Assembly: GCF_000967655.1 (NCBI RefSeq)
Contig: NZ_JXYA01000018.1
Coordinates: forward strand, 1 to 64,000
Direction of reading: 5' to 3'
Source: Pseudoalteromonas rubra
GTDB taxonomy: Bacteria > Pseudomonadota > Gammaproteobacteria > Enterobacterales > Alteromonadaceae
Length of the DNA stretch: 64,000 nt
The translations under genes and the position numbers were made by a program. Shown one piece after another: positions 1 to 13,000 of the stretch. The notes under the pieces are model-generated. The model saw nothing but the letters and a program-made list of their open reading frames with translations, did not search any database and was not told where the DNA came from. The first letter of the stretch is position 1. Each line of letters begins with the position of its first letter.

Positions 1-20
1 ACAGAATTATGAACACCCTC

Positions 21-43
21 AAAAAGCCCCGCGAGGGGCTTTA
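21..43 (-). terminator. Rho-independent terminator of the RHS/immunity operon
   Basis: Read on the minus strand, AAAGCCCC and GGGGCTTT form an 8-bp stem around a 4-nt loop, followed by a T run. It lies 3 nt past the stop codon of the immunity gene, so it closes the toxin-immunity transcript. Confidence 0.8.
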
Positions 44-45
44 AA

Positions 46-519
46 TTAAGACTTATGCCAGGCTAAAAAACCTTCTGGCTCATTATCCCAGTTTAGAGCT
101 GTATCGATCTTATCTAGTAAGGCCGACTTATTCATCTGATATACATTATCAATTTGATCGCAGTTCAATTCAAAAATAACAACCCACTCACTCAGTAAAG
201 GTAGTAACTTTTCAAGCATTTCCTTTAGCATCAGTGGTGATTCATCAAGATATGGTTCATTGACGCTCTTTTCCCAAGTTTCAAGCGCATTACTTTCTAA
301 TGACAAGTAGACCCAGTTCGAAACATTCATCTCTGATGGTATATAGTTCAGCATATGCTCTGGCATTGTTTGCTTTTTGAACTTAACTTCTTCTTTCCAT
401 GCATATCGAGGAGGGTCTTGGCTAAAGCTTTCATCCCCCCAGAAAGTAAGCTCCTCTTGAAAAGGGAAGTCATCTCCAAAACAAGTTTTAGGAATTAGTA
501 AATCAAAACATACTTGCAT
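46..519 (-). CDS. Probable immunity protein of the RHS toxin
   Basis: A 157-residue acidic, soluble protein with no signal peptide or membrane segment. I do not recognise its family. Its role is inferred from position: it starts 14 nt after the stop codon of the giant RHS toxin gene, on the same strand, and is the last gene before a strong terminator. That is the standard place for the immunity gene in RHS/CDI-type polymorphic toxin loci. It is visibly more AT-rich than most genes in the window, as is common for toxin-tip/immunity modules exchanged by recombination. It would be expected to act in the cytoplasm by binding the C-terminal toxin tip. Alternatives are an orphan gene or an immunity protein for a different, lost toxin tip. 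Confidence 0.7.
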   Translation of the reverse strand: MQVCFDLLIPKTCFGDDFPFQEELTFWGDESFSQDPPRYAWKEEVKFKKQTMPEHMLNYIPSEMNVSNWVYLSLESNALETWEKSVNEPYLDESPLMLKEMLEKLLPLLSEWVVIFELNCDQIDNVYQMNKSALLDKIDTALNWDNEPEGFLAWHKS

Positions 520-533
520 TTTAAGCTTCCCCC

Positions 534-1055
534 TTATTGACCCTTAAATGGTAAACCGTTTCCACCTTCTCGAATCCATCCTTTCCCATCAAACTTAAAT
601 GGATGTTGATGAGGATTCAAATGGTCTCCGCGTCCATGGTTGCTCCAGTGAACTTCACTCATAGGAACATCTTTTCCATTTGCTTTCGGCCACGTATTAG
701 CTGGAAATTCTGCTGACTGACGATAAACTTTTCCATCGCTCCCGACTCTCGAACCAAGTACAGTATGCGCTCTTCCTTCAGCTTCTTTTAATGGCAGCGG
801 TATATCTTGGCCGTTCACTCGCTGCTTAGCTAATGGTGCATCAGATATGTAATGGTCTGCTTTCTTTGTAACCTTCTTCTTAGCCTTCCACATCTTATAA
901 GCTTTGGCAGCTGCTGCACCGCCAAATGCCAGGCCACCGACCGCAGCGACCACCACAGCTTTGTAGTCAACACAGGCAAATGGCTTGCCTTCTACATATA
1001 GCTGGAATAACAATTCCATACCGCCGTCCTTGGCCGCACCATACAGGTTTGCCAG
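534..1055 (-). other. Variable C-terminal toxin tip, type-24-like
   Basis: Residues about 4544-4717 of the RHS protein follow the conserved core end (DPIGF...DPTGH). First comes a hydrophobic segment (AVVVAAVGGLAFGGAAAA) followed by a Lys-rich stretch, which could act in membrane passage. Then comes a compact domain beginning GRAHTVLGSRVG and containing SNHGRGDHLNPHQHPF near the end. From memory, the GRAHT...NHGR...NPHQH pattern resembles proteins annotated as polymorphic toxin type 24, a presumed nuclease. The clustered histidines fit a metal-dependent or acid-base nuclease, but the activity is inference. Confidence 0.6.
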
Positions 1056-4000
1056 AATGTGCCCGGTCGGATCAATAAAGTTGACAGGATCCGCTGAAAC
1101 ATAATTATAAAGGTTGGTGTCGCCCCCCGCAAAGCCGATTGGATCTTTTGCAGTCCAGCGAGCAGCATACGGATCGTAATCTCGAGCACCAAACCTGACT
1201 AGCCCGGTGTCGCTGTCATACAAACCACCCGCAAACCCAAAGGGCTGAAAACCCGGGTTGGAGTCGTATGTCACCTCACCGTATACATCGTAGTCAAGTC
1301 GCTGGGCGATCTCACCACTCACAGCGTCCACCAGCATCCGGGGTGAACCTAGTTGATCGGTAATATAGCGATATTCTCTGCCACCTTTTAGCATGTAGTC
1401 AGGAACATGTCCTTTGCTGGCGTAGCCAAACAAAGCAACCACATTACCATTGGCATTTAATTGTGCGACCGGATTTAACTGGTCACTATACAGGTAACCC
1501 ACAACGTGCTGCCCATCCACATACTTAGCCACACGTCGATTTTGTGGGTCAACATCATAGTCAATTTGTTTGCTAACCTGACCATCTTGTTTGATCTCAA
1601 CCTGAAGTAAATTGCCAAAAATATCGTAGTCGTAGTTATGCTCGACAGAACCACACGTTTTATGTGCCAGCGCACCGTTCACATTGTACTGATACCGGCA
1701 CTGAGCAAAACTGGTTAACCTGTCTTGTTCGTCAAATGTTGCGCTCTTAGTGGTGGTTTGGTCACCTTGTGTGAAATCAATGCCAATCCGGTTACCATTT
1801 GCACCATAGCGGTATACCTGTGTTGTTTCTCCTTTTATAGCTGTACTCAGGCGACCTAACCCATCGTACAAATAAGTTTCTACCTGGTTTTCACCGGCTA
1901 CAAACTGTTGCTTTCTTGTTATGCGACCCGCATCATCAAATTGATAAGTGGCTTGATACAAGTTTTGTGCGCCAAAGGTATAGTGCTCTCTTACGATTTC
2001 ACCATATTGGTTGTGCGATATGTGGTGTTGAATATCAAAGTGCTCAGTCCCGGTAATAACACCGCCTTTATCTAGCGCCCTGTTTAAAGTCAGATTACCA
2101 GCCGAAGTGAGCATACCATCCAGATCGTAGCCATAGGCAATACAGTTGGCGTCGTTCACACACACACTGCCAACATCGCCACCCGGGCTATAATTGACAC
2201 TAAATGAGCCAGTTACATCACCAGACCAATTCGTACCAGTGTAGAGTAAGCCATCGTAATGATAATTGAGCGTATTGCCATCAGGTGCATCGACTCGAAT
2301 TACATCACCTACTTCGTTGTAGCTCAGTTGGTATCGACCATAAGGGGTACTAATGGACTCTAAACGGTCAATTCCCCTGGCATAGACATAAGAGATATTT
2401 TCTCCCGAGGGTAAAGTAATCTCACTAATTCGCCGGTCTCTGTCATAGACATAGCTGGAGACAGTTTGCTCGGCATCTGCTGCTACCGGTGCAGTATAAC
2501 TCGTTACGTTATTAATACTGTTATATGCAAACTGGTGCTCTGGCTGGCCATCAGGCGTAATAGAAATCAAGTTTCCGTTGTTGTCATAGCCAAACTCAGT
2601 TGCCTGCTGCTCTTGTTCGCTGTACGACAATACTGCTCGGATCACTTGCCCAACATTGTCTCTTGTCAGAGTTACTTGCGGTTGATTGCTACTGACAATT
2701 TTTTCTAATAGTCCAGTCCTAAGTCCGTAGCCACCACTGTAGAAATATCGAGTGCCTCTGTCTCCTTGCGATACTCGTGTCAAACGCCCGTAGTCGTCAT
2801 AGCTATAGTGGACCGGTGCAAAGCCAACTACTTCGGTATAGTCCGGTATTTGCCTTGCTGTATCTAGTTTTAAAACCGTTTCTCTACCTAACCCGGTTGT
2901 TGTGGTTGATTTACCTGAATTAACGTGATACTTCATTGTTACTTTCTGAGTATCATTGTGCTCCACGTTAAAGTAAACGACGTAACCATCGCCATTTCTG
3001 GTAATGTCGGTTTTGGATTCCACCCCGTCGGGTGATCTCACCACCAGTGATCTTGGGACATTTCTTTTTTGAATGGGGTCGTATTTACTATGGATCAGAT
3101 ACTCCATTCCTCCAACCTGCTGATGAGACGTTGGTACTAGCCGGTTATTATAGTATTTAAAAGAGCGCATGCTCGACTCTACAGAGCCATCCGGATAGCG
3201 TGTTTCTGTGTCCCCATTTAAAGCTTCTTTTACCTCAAATCGATTATCTTCCGCCGTTGTATATCCATAAATTTTGGCCTGCGTCGCTTCATCCAGACGA
3301 CTGTAAAAGCGCCACTCTCCACCTTCTGGATCAAGGCTTCGTGTGATCCGGCCATGTGCGTCAAAAAAGCGCTCAAAGACATTACCATTTGGGTCTACCT
3401 GATGGTTCAGCAACTCCCCCTGATAGTTGAGTTGATAGCCTGTACCATCGGGATATATGACGGACCTCAGGTTGTTGTTTTCGTCAATGTTCAGATATGT
3501 GATCAACCCCGATGGTGAAATTATCTGAGACACCTTCCCTTGCTCATCACGGATTAAGCTAACCTGATTATTAAATCGATCACGAATACTCGTCAGCTTT
3601 TTGGTGGCCCTAGAGTAACTAAACTCAGAAAGCGACGTGCCAGTTAGCTTGTCTGTGGTTTTAACATGTTTACCATTCTCTATAACGTAAGGGCTCACAA
3701 CACTGTTTTGGTATGGACTAACGCACCGGACGTGGTACTGTTCTTCCTCTTGGTCGTAGGCGTGATAGCCAAGTCCCATTGTCACTTCAATCGCCCAGGC
3801 TTCTCGATCCGGCGCTCCGACATTTGGAGTAGAGCTCCAATAAGGCGACCGCCACTCCACATAGGGGCGCCATATTGCATCGGGAGCACCATTATGTCCA
3901 ACCGGAGACTTGAACAAAAAGTTTTTAGTTCCTCCTTGCATCAGTAACTCATTCGCGGTCGGCAGACGCCAGTTGGTCATACCCGCATGTTCAAGCGTCT

Positions 4001-7000
4001 CACAATAATTAATTGCTTCACGCCATGTCATTTTTAGAGAAATGTTGTCCGGCGTGTCCTGCCAGTAAAGCTGAAAATAATCGTTATACCCTACTAGCCT
4101 TGAGGAGTCTGATAACATTGCATAGTTATACAGCGTCATATCATCAGTGATAATTGTCCAGGAGTCATGGCCGAGTCCTAGGCCCGCCACACAAAGCGCT
4201 TGTTTTCTCTGGCCCTCATCAATGCTATTTGAGCCCCAAACATTGAAGTAGCCGTTCAGCATATAGGCATCCGCTTCATGCTCCCGGCCGCTTTTATCTA
4301 GGGTGTAAAGTAGCTCTTTAATGGAAGGCAGTCTCCATCTTCCTGCCCAGGGTCCACCAAAGTCCAGGCTTTCACAGTATTCAATCGCTTCGCTTTTACT
4401 TAAAACCTGCTCTGTTGCTTTGATTTGCCAGTTTAAACGCGTGTTTATATCGGATAAATAGCCATACTTGGTGACAGCATAGGAGATGTCTCTTCCGGGT
4501 GCGCCATAGTAGCCGTCATCACCGTCGACAGCGCTTAAACTTAATCCGGAGCTGACTGTCGGAGAGGCATGACTACCCTTTTCAATTTCACCGTCCCCAC
4601 GATAAATATTCCCATGGCTATCCACCAAGTGGTGATTAGATATACTCCAGCCATTGGCAATTTCACTCTTTGGCGATCCAAATAGCGAAATCACAGACTC
4701 GCTCCATTTGATTACGTTTTGTCGGCCTGTTACACCTAATGACTCACTCCCCTGCTGTGCCCAGGTTGGTGGAACCTGATCAGGCCTTAAACCTGAATCA
4801 GCTATGTTTCCTGCACTGGCATAGGCGGAAGCGTATTCATAACCAATTTTTAACCGAGCTTTTACCTCTCCCCGGACTGGTTCGCCCAGTACATCTCGGC
4901 CATCCCAAACAAACTCAACATTTTGCATCACACTCGGGGCAAACAGCTGCTCGAACCTGTTACCTGCCACTTCAAGAACAGCGTGCATGCGTATAACACC
5001 ATCTGGCAATGACAAGCGGCTGACATTAGATTTGATTATATGGTGGAAGTCTGAGGTTCTGGCACTATTGTAGTGAAGTGTAAGACCCGTACCCAGAATA
5101 CTGATATCTTCATGCAGCTCCAGAGTTTTAGGTTTTATATAAGAACTAACGGCTGCACATTGATCATTTTCTTCAACGACAGAACTATCACCGGCCAGGA
5201 CTTCGATTTCTGTCGGAGAAGTACCATCTGAGCGGGCAGACCAGTTGAAATCATAAGGCGTAAAATGGAACATACGACCACGCCAGTAAGTTTTGCCAAC
5301 CTCATAGCTCTCAATGCCCTTGCTTTCATCTGCTGCAGAGCCATCACCGTCTATATCATCAGGTTGGTCATCGCCGGTGTAATCCACACCATCAACTTTT
5401 CCATCCCCATTGGTGTCGAGTAGTCTGACAACAACACCATTCTCTGAAGCCTTCCACTTTGCTTCTTGTCGGTCGTAATAGCCAATAGGCACTAACTCAC
5501 CAACAGGAAAATCCAGAAAGTTGTCCACATACATCACCACGGGTTGATCGAAGTGAACACTTTCATTGTCAGCAACTCCAGCTATGTCCAACTCAGAGCA
5601 ATATGTAAAAGCGGACTCCACAGGTAAAGCACCTGGCATGGTTTCTGGCGTTTCATACTCAGTAGCACGGACCGCAAATTTATCCAACTGTCGTGTTTGC
5701 CCGTTGGGACCTACTACCGTAGCCTGATTGACATCTTCGAAAACAAGTGACGTAGATCGCACGCCGAATTCATCAGAGACCGGGCTAGATTTGTGCACTT
5801 TAGGACCATTTGACGTTAAATCTACTAACGTCACTTGTGCATCCAGCGGCTGGAGAGTGACCCTGTCAACGCTATTCCACTCTTTATTGAGCGCGATAAC
5901 CTCCCTCTGCACTCTCAGGTAGCCGGGTAAAGAAATCTCTAATATCGATTTACCAGCCATACCGGCAATGGTATACCGCCCATTTTCGTCCGTTTTGACA
6001 CTTCCAAACTCACCCTGGCCCAGAAAACTGACTTGTGCATTAGCCAAAGGTTGAGCATTGGTATTGAATACTTCACCCGTGTAAATGGAAAACAAATTGA
6101 CTGGAAATCGCTCTGCCGATGCATTGTCAGCAATCAACCCATGGTGTTCGCCTGCAAAACCCTCTGCTCCTTTGGTATCTTGAGTCTTTTCAGATACAAC
6201 TATCTGAATGGTATTTGACTCAACCTCCCCCGAAAGAACGGTAAGGCTGGATATACCCGTGCTCTTCGCGGTAACAGTACCCTTTTTAAAGCTAAATACA
6301 CGTCTGTTCAGCTCAACCAAACTGACATTTTGATCTACTAGCTCAGAATGTCCATTACTATAAGTAGCTGTTATAGTTAGCTGCTCGGACATGCCAGGCA
6401 CCAGATTAAGTGTCTGAGGTGCTACCTCAAGGGCAATAAGTTGCGGAATCGGCTCCATCGATATAACGGGCTTTTCACACCGAGTAGCAGCACTATGATC
6501 TACGCGAGTTATGCTTAACTCCGGCCACTCCTCTACAACATTAACCACGTTAACTCCAGTCCAGATTGACTCCACAGGCTGTGGTCTGTCTCCATTGGGG
6601 GTGAATGGTCCTACAATACTCCCGACCCCTAATAACCCTCTTGTTTGTGGCGGTGACCCTGCAGGATAGCCGACGGCTCCAAGCACGCCATTTCTATGTC
6701 CCCATGCCGCTCCTGTGTAAGGAAACTTATCGGCATAGATATAATCGTAGATGGACAACATGGCTGCCGCTGAGACTTGCTCGTCCAAAGAGAGATCTGA
6801 AGTACTAAAAATGCGCGTTGGTGATAGAGCAAGGACTTCTCCCGTCCTCCAATATTTACTGTGTTGTTCCCAACCAGAAAAGTGCTCAATAACGCGTTGG
6901 TGTGGAGTTGCGCCATCTGAAGTTCTATAGTGACCAAATACATCATTTTCTAATGAATACTGTGCGAATTTTTGCGTTACTTCACTAAACTCCTCAGCCA

Positions 7001-10000
7001 CTCCGTAAAAAGCCTCAATACCACGTGCAGTCCGCTCAGCATTAATCAGATAAAGTACTTTCTCTTCAGCAGACCACGCATCCCACACGCTTTGTGCTGG
7101 CATATGTAGCTCTGCATCAACCGTTTCGTCCTGCTGCCGTGCATTGTTAAAACTCGCCTCAATATCCTCAACCCGATGATAAGTTGCACCGGTCCAATCG
7201 ATATTTTCCTCGGGCACTGTTTGCTTTAGCTTTTCGTCGGAAAATAGCCTGCTGGGTTTACAGCTTTCAATTGTTGCTCTTACTCTTAATATTGTTCGAT
7301 ATGTATAACTTTGCCCTTTTTCATCAACAACTTTTAGTTCTAGGGCATAATCTCCATAATCCTCTGAAAACTCAAAAGTGGGCTCAGTTCCGACCTCGAT
7401 ACCATCTATCATCCACTGGTACTGGTCAAAAATCACACCTTCATAATCCGGATGAACTGTTAGTTTTTTCGTCTCAAAACGGTCCACGGTTATAACATCA
7501 GGAAATGGTCTGACAAGTATGATTTTGACCAGCCTGGTTGCAGATTTACCATCAAAGTGAGTTGCTTTTAGCTGATAGGTCTCTTTTTCAACTATATTGT
7601 TTATATGTAGCTCATTAACAGCCCAAACCCGCCCATCACTTAAGCGAGTGATTTCGTACCTCTGATAATATGGTTCGACTCCTTCATCGGAAAACGAAAG
7701 TGTATAACTATCATGCTTGTGAACAGCTACAACTCGAGTATCCGGCAATGAATTATCTTTTGGTTGCACAGTAATTTGTACCGGGTAGACCTTGCGATAT
7801 CCCAGTTCTCCCGTAATGTGTAGCTGGCCTTCATATTGTCCAGCAGGATAATCGAACTTGTATCTGCTGTTATAAAGGGGTACTGGCTTGCCATCTACAA
7901 CCCAGTTATTCCTGTAATTTTTAAACCGCTCTAACTTAGGAAGAAAGTTTGCCTCTCCTTCAGTAAATATCAGATTCGATAACCCAATATCAGTGGGCCA
8001 ATCGGTTACTGTTACAGTTGAGGTATATTCATTCTGATTGCCAAGATAATCTGTGAATACCACTTTTACTTTGTAGGTACCCGGTGGCTTAGCAAAGTTC
8101 ATAAATGACGAATAAGCACTGTCGCTTCGCCATGGCTCATCATTGATATACCACTCAAGTTTTTCAAATGGTCGCTTTTCGTAAATACGTGTAGACTTGT
8201 GAGCAAAAAACCGATACTGCTCGCCTGGCAACAGGCTTAGACTTGAAGGCAAAGGTCTGGCAACAACAACCTGGATGCTGCTCATTGCTGAGTTACCCTG
8301 TGCGTCCGTTATTTTTAGTTTAAACGTATCGTCAGCTGTCACATCTGTGAGCATCAGGCTTGGCGAGTCGTATACCTTCTCTGTTGCGACACTCAAAAAT
8401 TCGATTGCCAGATCATCTCCATACTCAACACCTTGCGCCAACAAAACAGGTTGTAACAGGTGATCTGAACCACTAAACAATCCAATAGCAGGTCCCAATC
8501 TAACTAGCTCAGTTACTGTATACTGACGCAGTTCCAGCTTTATCGTAGCTATACGTGAGTAATCCTGACCATCAAAAACACGTACTTTGAATTCATCCTC
8601 AACACCCCGAGCCAGGCCTATTGCTCGAAATTTAAATGTTGTAGGCAGCCAATCGCCAGCTTCAAAAGGTATAAAGTCAATCCCAACTGCACTTTGCCTG
8701 CCCAGCTTAACAACCTTAGGCATTTCAACTACTTCGACTCGTAGCCTCTGACGAGCTTTACAATAGACAGTTGGTTCTGGACAAGAGGGTGATATCAAGT
8801 CGGGATCTTCAACATTTAACGTAATTGACTGCCCAAACACATCTTGCGGGCTAATCCTTTTGATAATGTGTAAATCTTCCACAGTCGGTGGCGTATTTGT
8901 GGGATCAGCAATAACAGTAACAGGTAGTTTCAGGTCGTACGTAAATCCAAACTTTCGCAGAGTCACAAGGAGCGACCAGTCACCCTGATCTGGGATCAGA
9001 TTATGCTCACTACTAATATCAGTTAAGCAACTCAAATACCCTGATTTGCAAGCCAAGCGCCAACTGAGCTCTGGTTGATGACCAAAAATTTCACTTTCAG
9101 ACGCATCTACGTGCAGAAAGTCACCAAACCTAATCACAGAGTTGTAATCTACCTTGAGCTTGGGCGGCTGCCAGTCTCTGACGCATCGGACCAACCCCTG
9201 ACGCTGAGGGATATCTGCGCTTCTTAGCTCAACAGGCAAATAAGTAACATGAACAAAGCTATGTCCATCTTTTTTTATGAGATAGGCATTGTGATTGTGA
9301 TCAGTTTTTGTAGAGCTCCAAAATGAATAATCAGACCACTTGTTAAATAGTTCAGAAAATTTACTCGCATAAGTGCCTTGATCATGTGCAAGGCTATATA
9401 ATTCATTGATATTTGGGAGGCGCCAATCATCAAACCCAGCCTCTTTCAGGTTTTCACAGTATTGAACAGCCTGATGCCACCCTGAAGGCTGCATGATGGA
9501 GTCAGAGCTTCTATCTTTTTTCTGCCAAACTAGTAGATTACTCTGATCGTAAACACCATACTCATATTGCTTATAATTTGGCTGATGCGCTACTTCACCA
9601 GTCACACACAATGCATTACCTTTTGCATACTTAACATTGTTCCGTGAATAGGCAAGCCCTGTACTGATATCGATTTGAGTTGCAGATTGAATGGTAGTGT
9701 CATCACCCAAAAGCAAAGTATTCAGCTCCGCCGACCAATACCTTGATGACCCACGAGATTTAAACTCTGCTGGTAACAGCCCATTATCAAAATCGCTTCT
9801 ATCAAGAAGGAAAAATAGTTCTTCCTCCAATGGTAATCGCCAAGAGTCAATGCCAGCATGGTTTAGGTTTTCACAATAGTTCTTCGCCGCGTACCAAGAT
9901 AACCCCTGAGCCGTGGAGTCCCCTGCGAGGTCAGCCCAAATCAGCATTGAATTTTGGTCTGAGATGAGACCTTCCTGCAATTCTACGTAAGACCGTTCAA

Positions 10001-13000
10001 CCCCTTGTTGATAAAAGCCATCGTCAAATGGCGCAAGGCTTTTTGTTTGGCCAGTTTTTGGTATGTTATTATTGCTTTTGGGCTTGTTGTTATTTAAATC
10101 TTCAATTGAGCAACCAAATTTATCTAACCCTTCAACAGAATTCGTTTCCAGGCACAAATCAGCTACATCAGGTATGCCATCCTCATCCTGATCTCTGCCC
10201 TTCTCAACCTCAATAGTGAAAGTTTGTTGGACCGTTTCAATACCATCATAAGCAACTAACACGACAGGCTGTGAGCCCATGTCTTCAGCTTGCGGTATCC
10301 AATGTATTTTATTGAACCGGTCGAGTACCATACCTGCAGGGGCTGTGGCCAGGTATAGCTGCATATAACCGTCAGTATCGGAAGCGACTGCCTGATACTG
10401 GTACTCATACCCAACAACCGCAGACAACGCCGGGCTGCTATGAATGGTGGGAGGTCTGTTAGTGTCAGATACTCCCAGCAAATAACGCTGTATTATTGTT
10501 ATGCCTGATTGTGAAGTAGCTGCAACCTCCACCGGATGGCTTCCCCAACTACCGGGGACATTCCAGCTTATTAAACCAGATTGACTGACAGCCATCCCTT
10601 CAGGCCCTTTGAGTAATTCATAGCTAACTTGCTCATTCAATGAGTGTTGCAGCTGATAGCCATAAACCGTCCCACTGATCGCTGTTACTTTCGGGATACT
10701 GCTAAATTTTGGCTCTGGACTCCCTGACGGAAGGACTCTGATTGGACGACTGAACGAATGAGTCTGTCCATTAGTATCTACAACTGAAAGCGTGACAACA
10801 TGATCACCTGCGGGCAGCTCAGGGACTTCATAGACCGCCTGTTTTGCAACAAGTAACCCATTGATGCGCCACTGATACTCTTTGAGTTCCTGCCCATTTG
10901 AGCTGAAACTATCCAATCCATACAAAGTAAATGCTTGGCCGGCTACGATCGTTGCAAACTTACCTAATACGGCTTTGGGATAGACATCAGTAACGCTCCT
11001 GCTATTCAACCAGCCTAACTTGCCATCGAACCAGATACCAAATTGAGCGTCGAATGCTTTACTAACAACCCAGGACGACCCTCGCGTTGCATAGCCCAAC
11101 AGAACCTCATTAAACTCACTCTCTCGATATATAACTTCGACATTGCGCGTTCCTGTAGAGGTGCAGTGATTTGAACCCAAGCGCTGTATCTGGGCAAGTT
11201 CAACCCACTTAGTGGAAGCGTTAAAGTGAATTTCGACACGCCTTTGAGTCATGCTTACCATTACGTATTGCTGACCCGCAGAGATGTACTGCTCCACTAC
11301 AGGACTAGTTGCAGAACCGAAAACGCCAGTTTTCTCAACCGTTTCAATAATGCTACATCGCTGTTCTTGGTCTTCAATTGCGAGTTCAATCGTCTGTAAA
11401 TCAAAGTGAGTACCATCAGTTACTCTAATCTCAACTTCAACTAAAGATTCACTTGCAATATCTGGTAGCCAACTAATGGCGCCACTCTTCCCATCTATCT
11501 GCATTCCTTCTGGAGCCCTTAGCAATACAAACTTTTGCTGAGCACTTATTCTGGTTAAGTTTGGGGTGTAAACAAATAGCTGGTCTTTTGTGGCTTTCAA
11601 TCCGACATGTTTTTCGACGAACTTAGGCGCATTATCAACGCCCAGCGCTTGGACAAAGGTTGCTTGAACCCAGGCATAACTTTTGCGGCCATAAGCATCG
11701 TGATATTCTATCTTGTACCAGCCTGCTTGATGATCAACGACAAAATATTTGGACCCAATATATAGCGAACTCAAAAATGGATAAGAAGAAATATCTGGGT
11801 TTTCATAGCCGCTTCCTCCTTCGCTAATGACGGTCAAACAGGCTGTACCAAAAGAATCACCTAAACTGCTTTGAGGAACCCATCCTGACAAATCTTCACT
11901 AACAATTTTCGAGTAACCATTTTCTTGCTCATCTAGTAGGAATCGCTGCCCAACTTTAGCGATGCCAATTGTACGACTTCCATGCACAGCATTGGCTTTT
12001 ATGTAGGTATCACTCTTCACTGTTGCAGCGCGACACTGGGGGATTAGTGGCTCTGGTGCTACGTCTATGGTAAACGCTTGAGAGACTTCTGTTCCTTTAA
12101 TGGTTGCAAACACTAAAGCTGAATGCTGGCCGATTTGGTTGGCACCTGGATGCCACTCAATAAGGCCCGTAGCGGAAATAGACATACCCTCAGGTGCATC
12201 GTTGAGAGAATAGGTAACGTTCGAGTCTAGATCAGCCAACTCAATTTGATAGCGATAGACCTGATTAGCAGTAGCCGTTTCAATCGGCAAACTCGTTATC
12301 ACTGGTATATCTTGTTGAGGACCTCTGGAGGTTTTTTTAATGTAGCCGACCTGACCGGCATACCAGACTTTTATCCATTCTGAATTTTCAGTCGATATGC
12401 TCCATTGGGAGCCATTAGGCACAATCCCCAGTTGTGGTGCTTTATCACTGGCAAATTGGTAAATAATTGCCCCTGAATTTTGGTCAATATGCGAACATGC
12501 ACCATCAACAAACTCTAGAAATCCCGGTCCGTAAGCCCACTTTTTTTCCCCATCAAACCATATTTGAAACCAAGCACCTTTTTGGTCTAGATACACATAC
12601 CTTTGGCCATTTTGTATGTATCCTACTTTATTTCCACTGGTGCTATTCGAATCTCGTACATTGACGCCTCTGGTACTTTCAACTAATTTGCAAGATGAAT
12701 CTGACAATGCAGTTACTTCAACAGAAAACTGTTGCGTTGCCGTTAAGTTGTCGGCAGTAACAGCCATGATCTCTACACTATGTAGGCCTATTTGCGCAGA
12801 GCTAGGCTCCCAAATCAGCATATTTTCGCTGATATACATACCGACTGGCGCAGCTATAATTTTATAGGTGACTGGCGAAGACGAGCTGCTAGAAATTTGA
12901 TAGTTAAACTCTCGGCTAACATGCACAGCTGTAGGAGGCTCAGAGGTAATCGATAGATTGTCATTATTTGTATCGGCGCCATCGGAAACTGCTAACTTTA

